A stretch of DNA of 64,000 nucleotides from Aquimarina sp. MMG016 (GCF_018100805.1 NZ_JAGJEA010000003.1:248001-312000), one strand, 5' to 3'; positions 1 through 9,688 are shown, numbered from the stretch's first letter. Notes: generated by a model from the sequence alone, not told the origin. Numbers and translations: made by a program.

Positions 1-192
1 ACCTGAGTGTTCAGGCATCTCGATATCCAGAAATACAATCTGTGGTCTTTCTCTTTTGATGATTTCAACTCCCGACATTAGATCCTCTGCCTCGTAGACA
101 GTTGTTACGGTTGGACAATATTCCTCTAGAGTTGTCCTAAGCAATTGTCTTGCTTTTTTCTCATCGTCTATAACTATAGCGTTAAATCCCAT
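1..192 (-). CDS. LytTR-type response regulator, N-terminal part (cut by window edge)
   Basis: Only the first 64 codons are present; the rest lies beyond the left edge. The visible part is the start of a receiver domain: the acidic pair in VIDDEKKA and the phosphoacceptor context VFLDIEMP. It is closely similar, residue by residue, to the start of the LytTR regulator at 2103-2858 (shared DDEKKAR, EDL.SGVE.IK, FLDIEMP), so it is very probably a paralogue with a C-terminal LytTR DNA-binding domain. That domain is inferred, not seen. No kinase gene lies directly upstream; an AraC gene is divergent at 521. Start is the ATG at 190-192 (reverse strand). Confidence 0.8.
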   Translation of the reverse strand, partial: MGFNAIVIDDEKKARQLLRTTLEEYCPTVTTVYEAEDLMSGVEIIKRERPQIVFLDIEMPEHSG

Positions 193-520
193 ACTTTTAT
201 ATTCTATAAATAAACTAAGCCTATCTATTGTTTTCAAAAACTTCCCGAAAAATTAATTGTTACAATATTTTAATTTTGACAAAGCAATTCTTTTACATTT
301 GAAATATCCAGATAACGTTTTCCCCTTAGCCAACTGGTATGTCAAATAGATAGATTCCAATAATAATTATATTGGCATCTTATATTTATAAATTATTACA
401 TCCGCAAAAATATGAGAGGTTACAATGGTCAGTGTTGTCAAAAACTTATGATTTTTTTGTTCATAATCATTTTAGATAAATTTTAGTATCTTCGCATCCT
501 GATTTTTAGACTTTTACCCC
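193..520. other. Divergent intergenic region, no gene seen
   Basis: This is the 328-nt gap between the edge-truncated response regulator and the AraC gene. It is very AT-rich. No open frame, RNA gene or strong hairpin is recognisable. A TATCTTCG at 487-494 is one base off the Bacteroidota -7 consensus and could drive the AraC gene 27 nt downstream; a TTTG at 456-459 is too far upstream to be a convincing -33 box. Confidence 0.5.
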
Positions 521-1447
521 ATGAGTTCAAATTATCTGGATCAATATTACAACCTCTTTAGTAATAATAAAAGACAACATCTTAATCCATTGACAAAGGA
601 TAAGAATTACTTGATGAGGTTTCATACTTTTCTACCGTATTCATATTCAAAAGAACAAAACTCCTTTAGTCTGGTATATTCGAATTCATCTCAGCCTATG
701 AATTTGATAACACCTAATGGTTCTTCTAAACTTAAAAAAAATCAATTTACCATACTTAATCCAAAGACGGATTGGGAGTTTGTTGCCAGCCAAGAAGAAA
801 GAATAGATATATTAAGTTTTATTCTATCTGAGGAAATCATGTCTAAATTCAGTTTTTGCACAAACTCATCAGAAACCAAATTATTAGACACACCTTTTGA
901 TACTGCTAAATACGATTCTTTTTTTATTGAAACTATGTACAAAGCTGATCATAGTGAATCAGGAAGGTTTTTAAAACAACTTTATGCAATAAGCAATACA
1001 TCTACATACCAACTAATGAACCCAGATGAAATTGTATTTGAGCTTTTAGGTATTCTTTACAAAGAACAATCTCAATACAACACACGAATAGAAAATATTA
1101 GAGGAAAAAAACAATCTACAAAAAGAGAAATTTTTAAACGCATCCTAATTGCGTTCGAATACATCAATGATAATTTTGAAGGAAAAAAAATAAATATCGA
1201 TGAATTAGCATTGACATCTGGACTATCAGAATATCATTTATATAGTTCTTTTAAGGCTATATATAAAAAAACACCTCATCAATACCTCAATCACTTACGG
1301 ATGAAAAAAGCTAAGCAATATTTGGATTCTGGTAAAATGACTATTTCTGAAGTATCAGATAGACTACAATTTCCTGATCTAGCATCTTTTAGTAAGCTTT
1401 TTAAAAAAACTTATGGGGTTGCACCTTCTAAATTGATTTACTCATGA
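521..1447 (+). CDS. AraC family transcriptional regulator
   Basis: 308 aa cytoplasmic DNA-binding protein. The C-terminal third (about residues 205-305) is a double helix-turn-helix of the AraC/XylS type: a first HTH around LALTSGLSEYHLYSSFKAI and a second around ISEVSDRLQFPDLASFSKLF, ending in the typical KKTYGVAPSK. The N-terminal 200 residues resemble the cupin-like sensor half of AraC proteins but contain no motif that names a ligand. The gene is single, divergent from a LytTR regulator and convergent (13-nt gap) with the membrane methyltransferase-like gene, so its targets cannot be deduced from context. Family assignment is firm; the regulated pathway is unknown. Confidence 0.9.
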   Translation: MSSNYLDQYYNLFSNNKRQHLNPLTKDKNYLMRFHTFLPYSYSKEQNSFSLVYSNSSQPMNLITPNGSSKLKKNQFTILNPKTDWEFVASQEERIDILSFILSEEIMSKFSFCTNSSETKLLDTPFDTAKYDSFFIETMYKADHSESGRFLKQLYAISNTSTYQLMNPDEIVFELLGILYKEQSQYNTRIENIRGKKQSTKREIFKRILIAFEYINDNFEGKKINIDELALTSGLSEYHLYSSFKAIYKKTPHQYLNHLRMKKAKQYLDSGKMTISEVSDRLQFPDLASFSKLFKKTYGVAPSKLIYS

Positions 1448-1460
1448 TAGCGTCTTTGTC

Positions 1461-2096
1461 TCAGAAAAACTTAGGAAATAACAACCAAGTTCTTTTCCTA
1501 TAGGATTCAAATTCCGGAAATTGAGATAAAAATTGATCTTTCTGCTTCATAATTTTCAGAAATACAAAAACAGTAAACACCATTATAATTATAAAAGGAA
1601 GCCAGTGTTTGGAAAACATTGCAAAAGAAGTATACATTACGATCTCTCCGAAATAATTAGGGTTTCTGGTTCTGCTAAACATCCCTTCTGTAATGAGTCC
1701 TTTTTTATATTTTAATGTATAATACTTCTGAATATCACTCACAAAGTGAAAAAACACCCCAGTACTATATAAAGATATTACGATTGCCAGATACCAAGAA
1801 GACACATGAACATATTGACTAATTATTATAAATGGTGCGACATAGTATCCGATCATTACCAGAAAAATAGAGGAAAAACCTTTCCATACTGATACTTCTA
1901 TTTTAAAACCTTCATCCCTGAACCAATAGTACTTAAGAAACCACAAAATCGAATACGTCCCATGAAGCGAAAGATATATAGTAGCTTCAAGCGAAAAATT
2001 TTGATAAAAAAACATTAATCCCAGTATCAAAGGAATAATCAATAATTTATGAAGATTGATATATAACGCTTTGGTACTTTTCATGGGATTGATCAT
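1461..2096 (-). CDS. Integral membrane protein, isoprenylcysteine methyltransferase / DUF1295-like
   Basis: 211 aa with about five hydrophobic segments (near residues 12-30, 35-53, 72-92, 98-116 and 163-183). The C-terminal part carries RTRNPNYFGE, the R-x-x-R-x-P-x-Y-x-G-E signature shared by isoprenylcysteine carboxyl methyltransferases, phospholipid N-methyltransferases and the DUF1295 steroid-reductase-like group. In these families that segment lines the cofactor pocket. Substrate and reaction are not determined. It is the last gene of a three-gene operon, 6 nt after the LytTR response regulator, so it is probably co-expressed with the two-component pair and may be part of its output in lipid or envelope modification (inference). 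Confidence 0.75.
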   Translation of the reverse strand: MINPMKSTKALYINLHKLLIIPLILGLMFFYQNFSLEATIYLSLHGTYSILWFLKYYWFRDEGFKIEVSVWKGFSSIFLVMIGYYVAPFIIISQYVHVSSWYLAIVISLYSTGVFFHFVSDIQKYYTLKYKKGLITEGMFSRTRNPNYFGEIVMYTSFAMFSKHWLPFIIIMVFTVFVFLKIMKQKDQFLSQFPEFESYRKRTWLLFPKFF

Positions 2097-2102
2097 TAGT
2101 TT

Positions 2103-2858
2103 CTAAATTCCATTTACAAAGGAAAGAAATTCTTCTCTTCTTTCTTTAGAAATAGAAACTGACATATCATTTTCCATAATAATGTAAGAGCCATCTTTTT
2201 TTACAAATTGCTTAATATAATGTAGGTTAATCAAAAAAGAACGATGAGGCCTATAAAACAGTGGTTTATCTTGCATAATGCCTTCAAAATGTTTCAATGG
2301 TCTACTAATCATCATTTCACCTTCAGAGCGTGAATACACTCTGGTATACATTCCATCTGCTTTAAAACAAATAATATCATCTAATGATAAAAAATGTACC
2401 CCATCACTCATCGGTAGTGCTATTTTATTAAACGATTTTGTATTTAGCGCTTTAGAAAGTTCTTGTAACCTATCATGCAATTGTCCTTTCTTAACTTCTT
2501 TTTCAAATTTGGCAACAGCTTCTTGCACTTGCTTGGGTCGCATTGGTTTTAGCAAATAATCTATTGCAGAAAATTGAAATGCTTGTACAGCATACTCGCT
2601 ATAAGCTGTAGTAAATACAATCTCGAAATCCAAGTCTTCCTTATTGACAAATTCTAATATTTGCAAGCCTGAATACTGTGGCATTTCAATATCCAAAAAC
2701 ACAATATCGGGTTTGTGTTTTTTAATCAATTCTACACCAGAAGGTAAATCCTCGGCATTATAAACATCTTCGATTTGTGGACAATATTCTCGTAATATGG
2801 TATTAAGTAATGTTCTGGCTTTCTTTTCATCATCAATAATTACAGCAGTAATTTTCAT
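2103..2858 (-). CDS. LytTR family response regulator
   Basis: 251 aa. The receiver domain occupies about residues 1-120, with the acidic pocket D9/D10, phosphoacceptor D56 in VFLDIEMP and the conserved Lys in LLKPMRPKQ. A LytTR DNA-binding domain fills about 145-245 (SRPLKHFE, FYRPHRSFLINLHYIKQF). It lies 9 nt downstream of the propeller histidine kinase and 6 nt upstream of the methyltransferase-like gene, so it is the cognate regulator of that kinase. LytTR proteins bind pairs of short direct repeats; no such site was located with confidence here. A paralogue begins at the left window edge. Confidence 0.95.
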   Translation of the reverse strand: MKITAVIIDDEKKARTLLNTILREYCPQIEDVYNAEDLPSGVELIKKHKPDIVFLDIEMPQYSGLQILEFVNKEDLDFEIVFTTAYSEYAVQAFQFSAIDYLLKPMRPKQVQEAVAKFEKEVKKGQLHDRLQELSKALNTKSFNKIALPMSDGVHFLSLDDIICFKADGMYTRVYSRSEGEMMISRPLKHFEGIMQDKPLFYRPHRSFLINLHYIKQFVKKDGSYIIMENDMSVSISKERREEFLSFVNGI

Positions 2859-2867
2859 ATCATAAAT

Positions 2868-5864
2868 TTAGTTTTTAGTAAATGGTATCCTAAGGATCAC
2901 CTTAGTTCCGTTTGGGGTATCATTTTCTTTAAGGTCAATTATTTCAACTCCTATTTGACTTTCCTGACCTTGATTAAGTAGTTCTAATCTATTTTTTCCG
3001 GCATCGGATGCAAATGAATTATGCTTTCTCAACCGTTTTCGATTAATCTCCTGAGATCGCTCTCTACCAATCCCGTTATCTTCTATCTCACAAATGATTA
3101 TATTTTCTTGCGCAATACAACAAGAGAAAGAAATGTACAATCTGCGATTAGTTTTTTTGTGTAATAATCCATGTTTAATTGCATTTTCCACGTAGGGCTG
3201 TATCAATAATGAAGGAATTTTATAATGTTGCGGAAAAATCTCTTCATCTTTTATAGTGATATCGTATTCTAATGAATCTTCAAAACGATTTTTTTCCAGA
3301 TCCAAATATAATGTCAACGCTCTAATTTCTTCTTCAATAGTAATTTGATTTTTTCTGCTATGATCTAAATAAATACGCATCAGGTCTGCAAACTTACCCA
3401 AGTAATCAGAAGCTAAATCTTTTTGATTGGTCAGAATATATTCTTGTATCGAATTAAGGGCGTTGAATAAAAAATGGGGATTCATCTGTGATCGTAATGC
3501 TACTAATTTAGAGCTAATCAATTCTAATTCTACTTCTCTATTTTGTTTAATCAATCTATTTTGCTGTCGTATTCGCTTGATCCTGAGCATAAAAAGAGAG
3601 GTGACAATCGCCACAAAACCAGATATAATTAGCATATAGAACCACCAGGTATCCCAATAAGGAGGTTTTACAACAAAACCCATCGTTGCCGGTTTTTCAC
3701 TTTCTAACCCATCTTCATTTATCGCATTTACCTCAAAACAATAGTTCCCATATGGAATAGAAGAGTATCTCACTGTTGGGGTGCTTTTTGTTCTCCAATT
3801 TTTATCTAACCCTTTTAATCGGTACTTATATGTTTTCGTTATATCAGGATTGTTAAATGAATTAGAATTAAAATTAATCTGTACGTTATGATCGTAACTA
3901 AGTGTATATTTAGGAGATAGAACTGTATCCTTCTCGTTAATAGAAATATTAGAAATATAAATATCCGGAACTGAATTATTTTGGTAATTTTTGGTTTTAT
4001 CCAGACTAATTAACCCCTTTCGGGTAGCGAGAAACAATTTGTTTCCTGAAATTTCTATATCAAAAATCTCATAAGTAGAAAGCCCATCATGTTTGTCAAT
4101 GGTAATTATTTCAGGTATAGCATGCTTTCCTCTATTTCGTTTAACACATTGTAATCCCTTTTTAGTAGCTAGCCAAACATCATCTCCATCAGATTCAAGT
4201 ACAGTTATTTTATTGGACATCAAACCAGAATTGATGTCATACTGCTCCACTATTTTATCATTTCTAAGACCTAAAAGTCCATATCTAAAAGAAGAAACCC
4301 ATATAATACCATCATTAGTTTCTGCAATATCTGTGGTAAAAATAGTATTGTTCTCATATCTAATAGGTTTGCCTTTAAAATCCTTATTGTACATATAAAG
4401 ATCATCCACATACCCTACATATGCAGTTTTATTCTTTTTACTATAATGATTAGTATAAGAACGTTTTTTTCTAAGCAAACGAAAAGAAGAATCTTTCTTT
4501 TTAATACTACGAAAATTTAATTCCTTCTTAAAATATGCATTTTCAAAAAAATTCTTAATAACACCGGACTCATTTGTTGAAGAATATAAAAGTTTATTAT
4601 CAGGTAATAAACTATAATCCTTCCAATTAGCAGAAACAAGCTCATTATTGTTATTATTGTTCCAAATATTTATTGCTGCTCCTATCGTTATTACAGAATT
4701 ATACTTCTTTTCGTATCGTATTTTCTCTATTACAGAATTATATGCTGAAGGATTACTCTTTAAGGAATAAAAATCATTGGTATTCTGATTATATACTCCA
4801 ACCGCTTGATTTGATGCCCCAAAGTAAATATTTCCTGAAGCTCCCTCAGTTAAAACTAAAATATTATCTTCTTCCAATCCTTGAATTTGAATATCATATT
4901 TTACAATATCCAAATCCGGAACAATATAGACTCCATTTTTATATGTCGAAAACCAATAGTCTCCTTTTTTATCTTGCGCTACCCGTGTTACAAACTTATC
5001 CGGAAAATATTTTTTAACATTGGTCATCTTTCCGTCTTTAAGCATAAAACGAACGGCTCCTTTTTCTGTACTTAACCAAAAGAAACCATTATCGTCTTGA
5101 AAAACGTGTACGGTACGAGAATTCATAACAGAACTGGGTAAGTCATTAATCTGAATTATTTCTTTTAACTCATTATCCCAATATGATAAGTAAGTTTTAT
5201 ATCCATGATTAAGTTTTAAAAAAATGCTACTTGGTGTATCAAATATTTCTACAACTATACCTAAAGGTGTATCTATTTTAGTAAGTTGTGAGTCATGAAG
5301 AGTCAATAATTTTTTATTTTCATATTCTCCTTCCAAGTACCATAGTTTATTATTAATTAGTTTAAGACCTTGTGTTTTTGAACTAATTGTATCTTTAGAT
5401 GTAGTCTTTAATACCTCAATGTTTTTTGTTTTAAGATTAATTTTCATCAAACCCTCATCAGAAGTTGTGTAAAAATGATTTTGATAAATCCGAAAATCAT
5501 GTTTTGTTGATCCGGTAACATATTTACTAATATCAGTAAAGGTTTTTAGAGAATCATTTTCTACATAAAATATTTGTCCTCCTAGGTTGTTACACCATAT
5601 TCTTCCTTGGTCATCTTCTAGTAAACTAAAAACAGATAACCCTCTTTTTTCAGGATTAGTATAGTTCTTAAACTCCTGCCCATCATATCTATACAATCCA
5701 TTATTGGCAGCAAACCACATAAAACCTTTGCCATCCATGATCATATCATAAAATTCATGATCTGGCAACCCATCTTTTTCTGTCACATGATAATATAACG
5801 GATGTTGTGCATTACTTAACGTAATGAATAAAAAGAAGAATATGTAGGTTAAAAACTGTTTCAA
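2868..5864 (-). CDS. Propeller-type sensor histidine kinase (Reg_prop, Y_Y_Y, LytS-like kinase core)
   Basis: 998 aa. A signal peptide (about 1-19) is followed by a long periplasmic region of two-component-regulator propeller repeats (about 20-640; blocks such as DGKGFMWFAANNGLYRYDG and DDVWLATKKGLQCVKR) and a Y_Y_Y domain (about 650-733, YKYRLKGLDKNW). One membrane segment lies near 742-760. The cytoplasmic kinase is of the His_kinase (PF06580) class: phosphoacceptor H797 in NPHFLFNALNSI, N-box in YVENAIKHG and G-box in EDNGIGRE. Such one-piece propeller kinases usually sense periplasmic ligands, often glycans, but the ligand here is unknown. It heads an operon with its LytTR regulator (9-nt gap). 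A TAnnTTTG promoter element lies 20 nt upstream. Confidence 0.95.
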   Translation of the reverse strand: MKQFLTYIFFFLFITLSNAQHPLYYHVTEKDGLPDHEFYDMIMDGKGFMWFAANNGLYRYDGQEFKNYTNPEKRGLSVFSLLEDDQGRIWCNNLGGQIFYVENDSLKTFTDISKYVTGSTKHDFRIYQNHFYTTSDEGLMKINLKTKNIEVLKTTSKDTISSKTQGLKLINNKLWYLEGEYENKKLLTLHDSQLTKIDTPLGIVVEIFDTPSSIFLKLNHGYKTYLSYWDNELKEIIQINDLPSSVMNSRTVHVFQDDNGFFWLSTEKGAVRFMLKDGKMTNVKKYFPDKFVTRVAQDKKGDYWFSTYKNGVYIVPDLDIVKYDIQIQGLEEDNILVLTEGASGNIYFGASNQAVGVYNQNTNDFYSLKSNPSAYNSVIEKIRYEKKYNSVITIGAAINIWNNNNNNELVSANWKDYSLLPDNKLLYSSTNESGVIKNFFENAYFKKELNFRSIKKKDSSFRLLRKKRSYTNHYSKKNKTAYVGYVDDLYMYNKDFKGKPIRYENNTIFTTDIAETNDGIIWVSSFRYGLLGLRNDKIVEQYDINSGLMSNKITVLESDGDDVWLATKKGLQCVKRNRGKHAIPEIITIDKHDGLSTYEIFDIEISGNKLFLATRKGLISLDKTKNYQNNSVPDIYISNISINEKDTVLSPKYTLSYDHNVQINFNSNSFNNPDITKTYKYRLKGLDKNWRTKSTPTVRYSSIPYGNYCFEVNAINEDGLESEKPATMGFVVKPPYWDTWWFYMLIISGFVAIVTSLFMLRIKRIRQQNRLIKQNREVELELISSKLVALRSQMNPHFLFNALNSIQEYILTNQKDLASDYLGKFADLMRIYLDHSRKNQITIEEEIRALTLYLDLEKNRFEDSLEYDITIKDEEIFPQHYKIPSLLIQPYVENAIKHGLLHKKTNRRLYISFSCCIAQENIIICEIEDNGIGRERSQEINRKRLRKHNSFASDAGKNRLELLNQGQESQIGVEIIDLKENDTPNGTKVILRIPFTKN

Positions 5865-5884
5865 TTTCTAGGGTTATTGGTGTG

Positions 5885-5892
5885 CAAACCTA
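5885..5892 (-). promoter_or_regulatory. Bacteroidota -7 promoter element (TAGGTTTG)
   Basis: The reverse strand reads TAGGTTTG, matching TAnnTTTG, 20 nt before the ATG of the propeller kinase. No perfect TTTG -33 box at the usual spacing is visible, so the assignment rests on the -7 element and its position. Confidence 0.5.
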
Positions 5893-6008
5893 CTTTTTTT
5901 AAAGACAATTCTGATATTACACTTTCTAAAAATACGTTTTTAACTGTTAAAGGGCATCAATTCTTCGCTGAACTAAATATTATGTATTTTTATACAAAAA
6001 GTTAAACG

Positions 6009-6776
6009 ATGACAACCACCCGACCCAACGGAAGTTTATACACCCATATTGAGAATAAAATTGCAACTATAGAATTTGGTCATCCAGCCAGTAATTCTTT
6101 TCCTTCAGAACTATTAGATCGATTGATCAAAGCCTTTGATCAATTATCAAATAATGATGATGCCAACATAATTATTCTAAAATCCGAAGGAAATCGTGCT
6201 TTCTGTGCTGGTGCTTCTTTTGACGAACTAATTTCTATCGCAAACATAGAAGAAGGCAAAGTGTTTTTTTCCGGGTTTGCCAATGTGATCAACGCCATGC
6301 GAAGGTGTAAAAAGCCTATCATAGGAAGAATCCAGGGTAAAACTGTTGGTGGTGGAGTTGGATTAGCTTCTGCTTGTGATTATTGTTTGGCTACAGAAGC
6401 AGCTTCAATTAAACTAAGTGAATTGAGTATTGGTATTGGACCCTTTGTAATTGAGCCCGCCGTATCCAGAAAAATTGGTTTAGCAGCTTTTGAATCTCTG
6501 GCTTGGGATGCATCGCAATGGAAAACTGCATATTGGGGAAAAGAAAAAGGATTATACTCCAGAGTTTTTGAAACTATCGAGGAACTAGATAAAGAAGTTC
6601 AGCTTTTTGCAGAAAAATTGTCCAACTATAACCCACAGGCTTTACAAGAGATGAAAAAAGTAAACTGGAAAGGAACTGGCCATTGGGATGAATTACTAAT
6701 AGAACGGGCAGCAATCTCAGGAGAATTGGTGCTTTCTGAATTTACCAAAAAAGCATTAACTAAGTTTAAGAAATAA
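6009..6776 (+). CDS. Enoyl-CoA hydratase/isomerase family protein
   Basis: 255 aa, the normal length for a crotonase-fold enzyme. The oxyanion-hole segments are recognisable: FCAGASFDEL (about residues 65-74) and the region around GRIQGKTVGGGVGLASACD (about 107-125). The fold acts on acyl-CoA thioesters in the cytoplasm: hydration, isomerisation or related chemistry. The usual catalytic Glu pair of classical enoyl-CoA hydratases is not obvious, so the exact reaction is open. The gene is divergent from the propeller kinase operon and stands 46 nt before a LytTR membrane protein, with no fatty-acid oxidation genes nearby. Family certain, substrate unknown. Confidence 0.85.
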   Translation: MTTTRPNGSLYTHIENKIATIEFGHPASNSFPSELLDRLIKAFDQLSNNDDANIIILKSEGNRAFCAGASFDELISIANIEEGKVFFSGFANVINAMRRCKKPIIGRIQGKTVGGGVGLASACDYCLATEAASIKLSELSIGIGPFVIEPAVSRKIGLAAFESLAWDASQWKTAYWGKEKGLYSRVFETIEELDKEVQLFAEKLSNYNPQALQEMKKVNWKGTGHWDELLIERAAISGELVLSEFTKKALTKFKK

Positions 6777-6822
6777 ATTTGTTTACACATTATAAACATA
6801 GTATCTTTTTGAGGATAATTAT

Positions 6823-7707
6823 ATGCAAACCGTAAGCGTATTAGCTTCCCATATACTATTGGGGGTAAATTTCGAATATACTATGTCATTGTTCAGAAAA
6901 GATTCGCGTTATTATCCGGATATTCCGTTATTTCTAATCTTGATTCCTTTTATCAGTGCATTCAATTATTACTTAACTTATAACAATATAAAATTCAACG
7001 GCTTTTTGGTGCTCACCTACACTTTGGATACGCTACAGGGATATGCAGGTTGGTTAGGTGTACGCAAAACTATCTTGTACCTTGATAAAAGTATGCCTTA
7101 TCATAAAGGGATTCTAAAGCGTATTGTTATTCAATTTCTTTTAACTACCCTGGTTGGGCTTTTTATTATAAGTGCATTAACCGAAATGGTAAGTCTTATT
7201 GCGAGAGGAAAAATGGTTCCTTCTAGTTTTTATACCCATGACCTTTTCATTATAAGCATTTGGTTCTTTGTGCTTAATGCCATTTATATTATGATCTATT
7301 ATTACAAAAAATGGCAACAAGTTGAAATAGAGATTGCATTAGAAAAACAAGCTAAAATTGAAGGTTTCTTAATACGTGTAGGTAAAAAGAATCTAAAATT
7401 CTCTTATGACGAACTTATTGGTTTTTATGTAGATTCTGATTATGTCATAGCTTGCCATACCAAAGGTAATATATATTATCTTGATACTTCACTGGATAAA
7501 ATAGAGGAAAAACTCCCTACAGATCTTTATTTTAGACTTAATCGTAAATATCTCCTTCATCGAAATTTAATGAGTGGATTTAAACGGATTGAAAACGGAA
7601 AGCTTTTGGTGTCTTTAAGCTTATCGAATGCATCACTTCCAAACGAAATTCCTGTAAGCCGTGCAAAAGCACCTTTATTTAAAAGTTGGTTTTGGCCAAA
7701 CCAATAA
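6823..7707 (+). CDS. Membrane-anchored LytTR DNA-binding protein
   Basis: 294 aa. The N-terminal half has about four hydrophobic segments (roughly 30-50, 58-75, 100-122 and 138-158). The C-terminal part (about 185-290) is a LytTR DNA-binding domain: FYVDSDYVIACHTKG, the typical LYFRLNRKYLLHRN strand-turn and GKLLVSLSL near the end. There is no receiver domain, so this is a one-component membrane regulator that presumably signals directly from the membrane. The ATG at 6823 is used; the ATG at 6883 (MSLFRKD) is an alternative that would remove 20 residues. Operon links are unclear; the gap to the next gene is 105 nt. Ligand and target genes unknown. Confidence 0.85.
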   Translation: MQTVSVLASHILLGVNFEYTMSLFRKDSRYYPDIPLFLILIPFISAFNYYLTYNNIKFNGFLVLTYTLDTLQGYAGWLGVRKTILYLDKSMPYHKGILKRIVIQFLLTTLVGLFIISALTEMVSLIARGKMVPSSFYTHDLFIISIWFFVLNAIYIMIYYYKKWQQVEIEIALEKQAKIEGFLIRVGKKNLKFSYDELIGFYVDSDYVIACHTKGNIYYLDTSLDKIEEKLPTDLYFRLNRKYLLHRNLMSGFKRIENGKLLVSLSLSNASLPNEIPVSRAKAPLFKSWFWPNQ

Positions 7708-7812
7708 CGTTTGGCACCTAAAACTGCTACCATTCAACGGAAAACTAATATAACGGCATACTTCGCCACGATTACTTATTATAATTTTATCTGAGGTTTA
7801 AAAAATCTAAGT

Positions 7813-8412
7813 ATGAAATTTAAATTTGTTATTATCGGTTTGCTTTGTAGTACACTTCACACGGGATATACTCAAGGTGATTCTGGAGTAAACTATCGTG
7901 ATTTTCCTTTGATTATAACGCTTCAATTTCACTCTTTCTCAATGCCTTTTAAGAATATAAAATCCAATTTTTCTAATATTGGAATTGGTATAGGAACAGA
8001 AGTTAGTTATAACAGAAAATCAAGAGGAGTACAGCAGTTTCACCTTATATGGTATAGAAATGCAACTATGGGCAATGGGCTTTTGGCGTATTCGCAGGCA
8101 ACCTGGCGCCCTTCATTAGGTTCAAACGTTTATACAGAACTCAAACTTGGAGCAGGATATCTTTTATCAAAAAGACCTACAGAATCATTTAAACAAAAAA
8201 ACGGAGAATGGGTGTCCGTGGGTAAAAAAGGTAAAGGGATGTTCACTATCCCTTTAGGACTTTCGGTTGGGTACGAAAATGAACTAGAACAAACACATGT
8301 TTCTCCTTTTGCGAGCTATCAATTTTTGGTGCTGACAGATTATAATAAAAGCATTCCTGTTGTTCCTCAGACCTTAATTCAACTTGGTAATAGAATTCAT
8401 TTTAAAGATTAA
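7813..8412 (+). CDS. Secreted hypothetical protein, probable small outer-membrane beta-barrel
   Basis: 199 aa with an N-terminal signal peptide (about 1-20, cleaved after a ...HTGYTQ-like end). The mature part alternates polar and hydrophobic residues with many Gly, Tyr and aromatic ends (GIGIGTEVSYNR, YTELKLGAGYLL, PLGLSVGYENEL, SPFASYQFLVL), the pattern of an 8-strand outer-membrane barrel. No named family is recognised. It sits 20 nt before a class C beta-lactamase-like gene and may be co-transcribed with it. Function unknown. Confidence 0.65.
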   Translation: MKFKFVIIGLLCSTLHTGYTQGDSGVNYRDFPLIITLQFHSFSMPFKNIKSNFSNIGIGIGTEVSYNRKSRGVQQFHLIWYRNATMGNGLLAYSQATWRPSLGSNVYTELKLGAGYLLSKRPTESFKQKNGEWVSVGKKGKGMFTIPLGLSVGYENELEQTHVSPFASYQFLVLTDYNKSIPVVPQTLIQLGNRIHFKD

Positions 8413-8432
8413 TAATTTTTTAAACACATGTT

Positions 8433-9602
8433 ATGAAATGGCACTGTAATCATATCATTTTTTCTGTTTTATATCTTTTAACAATTTCAGTTTTTGCTCA
8501 ACAACAATCTGAAAATTGTAAAGATCCAATAGAGTTTAATATCAACTATTCAAAAAAAGACGCCATTCAGAATGCTTTGGATATAATCATAGAAGAAGGT
8601 GTTCCAGGTGTAAGCTTGGCAGTTTTTTCTGATGAAGGGTGGTTTATGGCCAACTCAGGTGTTGTAAATATTGAGAAAAAAACTCCTATGCAATCGTGCT
8701 ATTTACAATATTTACAGAGTATTGCTAAAACCTATATGGCAGTGGCAGTACTACGACTATTTGAACAAGGAAAAATAAATCTGGATAATTCTATTGCAGA
8801 ATATTTACCTTCTTCCATTAGTAAACGTCTTCCTCAATCAGATAAAATAAGCGTTCGCATGCTTTTAAATCATACATCCGGACTTGCAGAATATAATTTT
8901 AATCCTAATTATGTTACTAAGTTATTACAAGAACCTGATCATATTTTTAAGCCAGAAGACTATATCGAATACATATATGACAAACCCCTGGATTTCACCC
9001 AGGGAAGTAAATATTCTTACCGAAATACAAATTATGTATTGCTTGCTATTATAGTAAATGAAATTACCGGAGATCATAAGTCTTTCATTCAAGAATTTAT
9101 CTTTAAACCCTTGGAGCTGAGACACACGTATTACCCTCTTATCATGGATGAATTAGGTGATGATCAATTGGTTTCAGCTTATTGGGATCGTCATAGCCAA
9201 GGTATTATAGAGAATGCTTCAAAAATCCAACAAAGTAATGTAGCTCATATGGTTGGAGATGATGGTATCGTTACTACACCTATCGAAGCTATTTTATTTT
9301 TGAAAGGACTAATGGAAGGAAAATTGATCAAAGAATCTACTTTGCAAGAAATGCTACAATGGGTAAAAAGAAAAGATGGCTCATTGGCTTATGGATTAGG
9401 TATAGGTTATAGTAATATAGGTGGAAATATATCTTATGGTCATACAGGTGGAGGCATAGGAGCAGGTTCAGAATTACGTTATTTTCCAGACAAAAACATA
9501 TATATGTTTGTAGGTATTAATTTAGGTACTGTAACCGAGAGTCCTTTGCATAAAGGCATCGCTCCTGCCAGAGATAAACTTTTTAAAACACTATTAGAAT
9601 AA
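8433..9602 (+). CDS. Secreted class C beta-lactamase-like serine hydrolase
   Basis: 389 aa with a signal peptide (about 1-22, ...ISVFAQ). All three motifs of the beta-lactamase/DD-peptidase fold are present: nucleophile S96-I-A-K99, Y196-R-N198 and H337-T-G339 (with GG after it). The enzyme therefore should form an acyl-serine intermediate in the periplasm. Members of this family include AmpC-type beta-lactamases, D-aminopeptidases and esterases, and sequence alone does not choose between them. The gene is 20 nt downstream of the small barrel-like protein. No AmpR-like regulator is adjacent, so an antibiotic-resistance role is not supported by context. Confidence 0.9.
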   Translation: MKWHCNHIIFSVLYLLTISVFAQQQSENCKDPIEFNINYSKKDAIQNALDIIIEEGVPGVSLAVFSDEGWFMANSGVVNIEKKTPMQSCYLQYLQSIAKTYMAVAVLRLFEQGKINLDNSIAEYLPSSISKRLPQSDKISVRMLLNHTSGLAEYNFNPNYVTKLLQEPDHIFKPEDYIEYIYDKPLDFTQGSKYSYRNTNYVLLAIIVNEITGDHKSFIQEFIFKPLELRHTYYPLIMDELGDDQLVSAYWDRHSQGIIENASKIQQSNVAHMVGDDGIVTTPIEAILFLKGLMEGKLIKESTLQEMLQWVKRKDGSLAYGLGIGYSNIGGNISYGHTGGGIGAGSELRYFPDKNIYMFVGINLGTVTESPLHKGIAPARDKLFKTLLE

Positions 9603-9688
9603 GAACTCTAAAAAGGGATTAAAATAGTAAGGATAAAGGATAATAGTAGTTTCCTGATATTCCTGAAGGAATAAAATGTAATCTTCCG

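Noticed and set aside
8433..9602. Dedicated beta-lactam resistance gene
   Set aside because: The fold and motifs fit many serine hydrolases and there is no regulator or resistance context, so a resistance claim is not supported.
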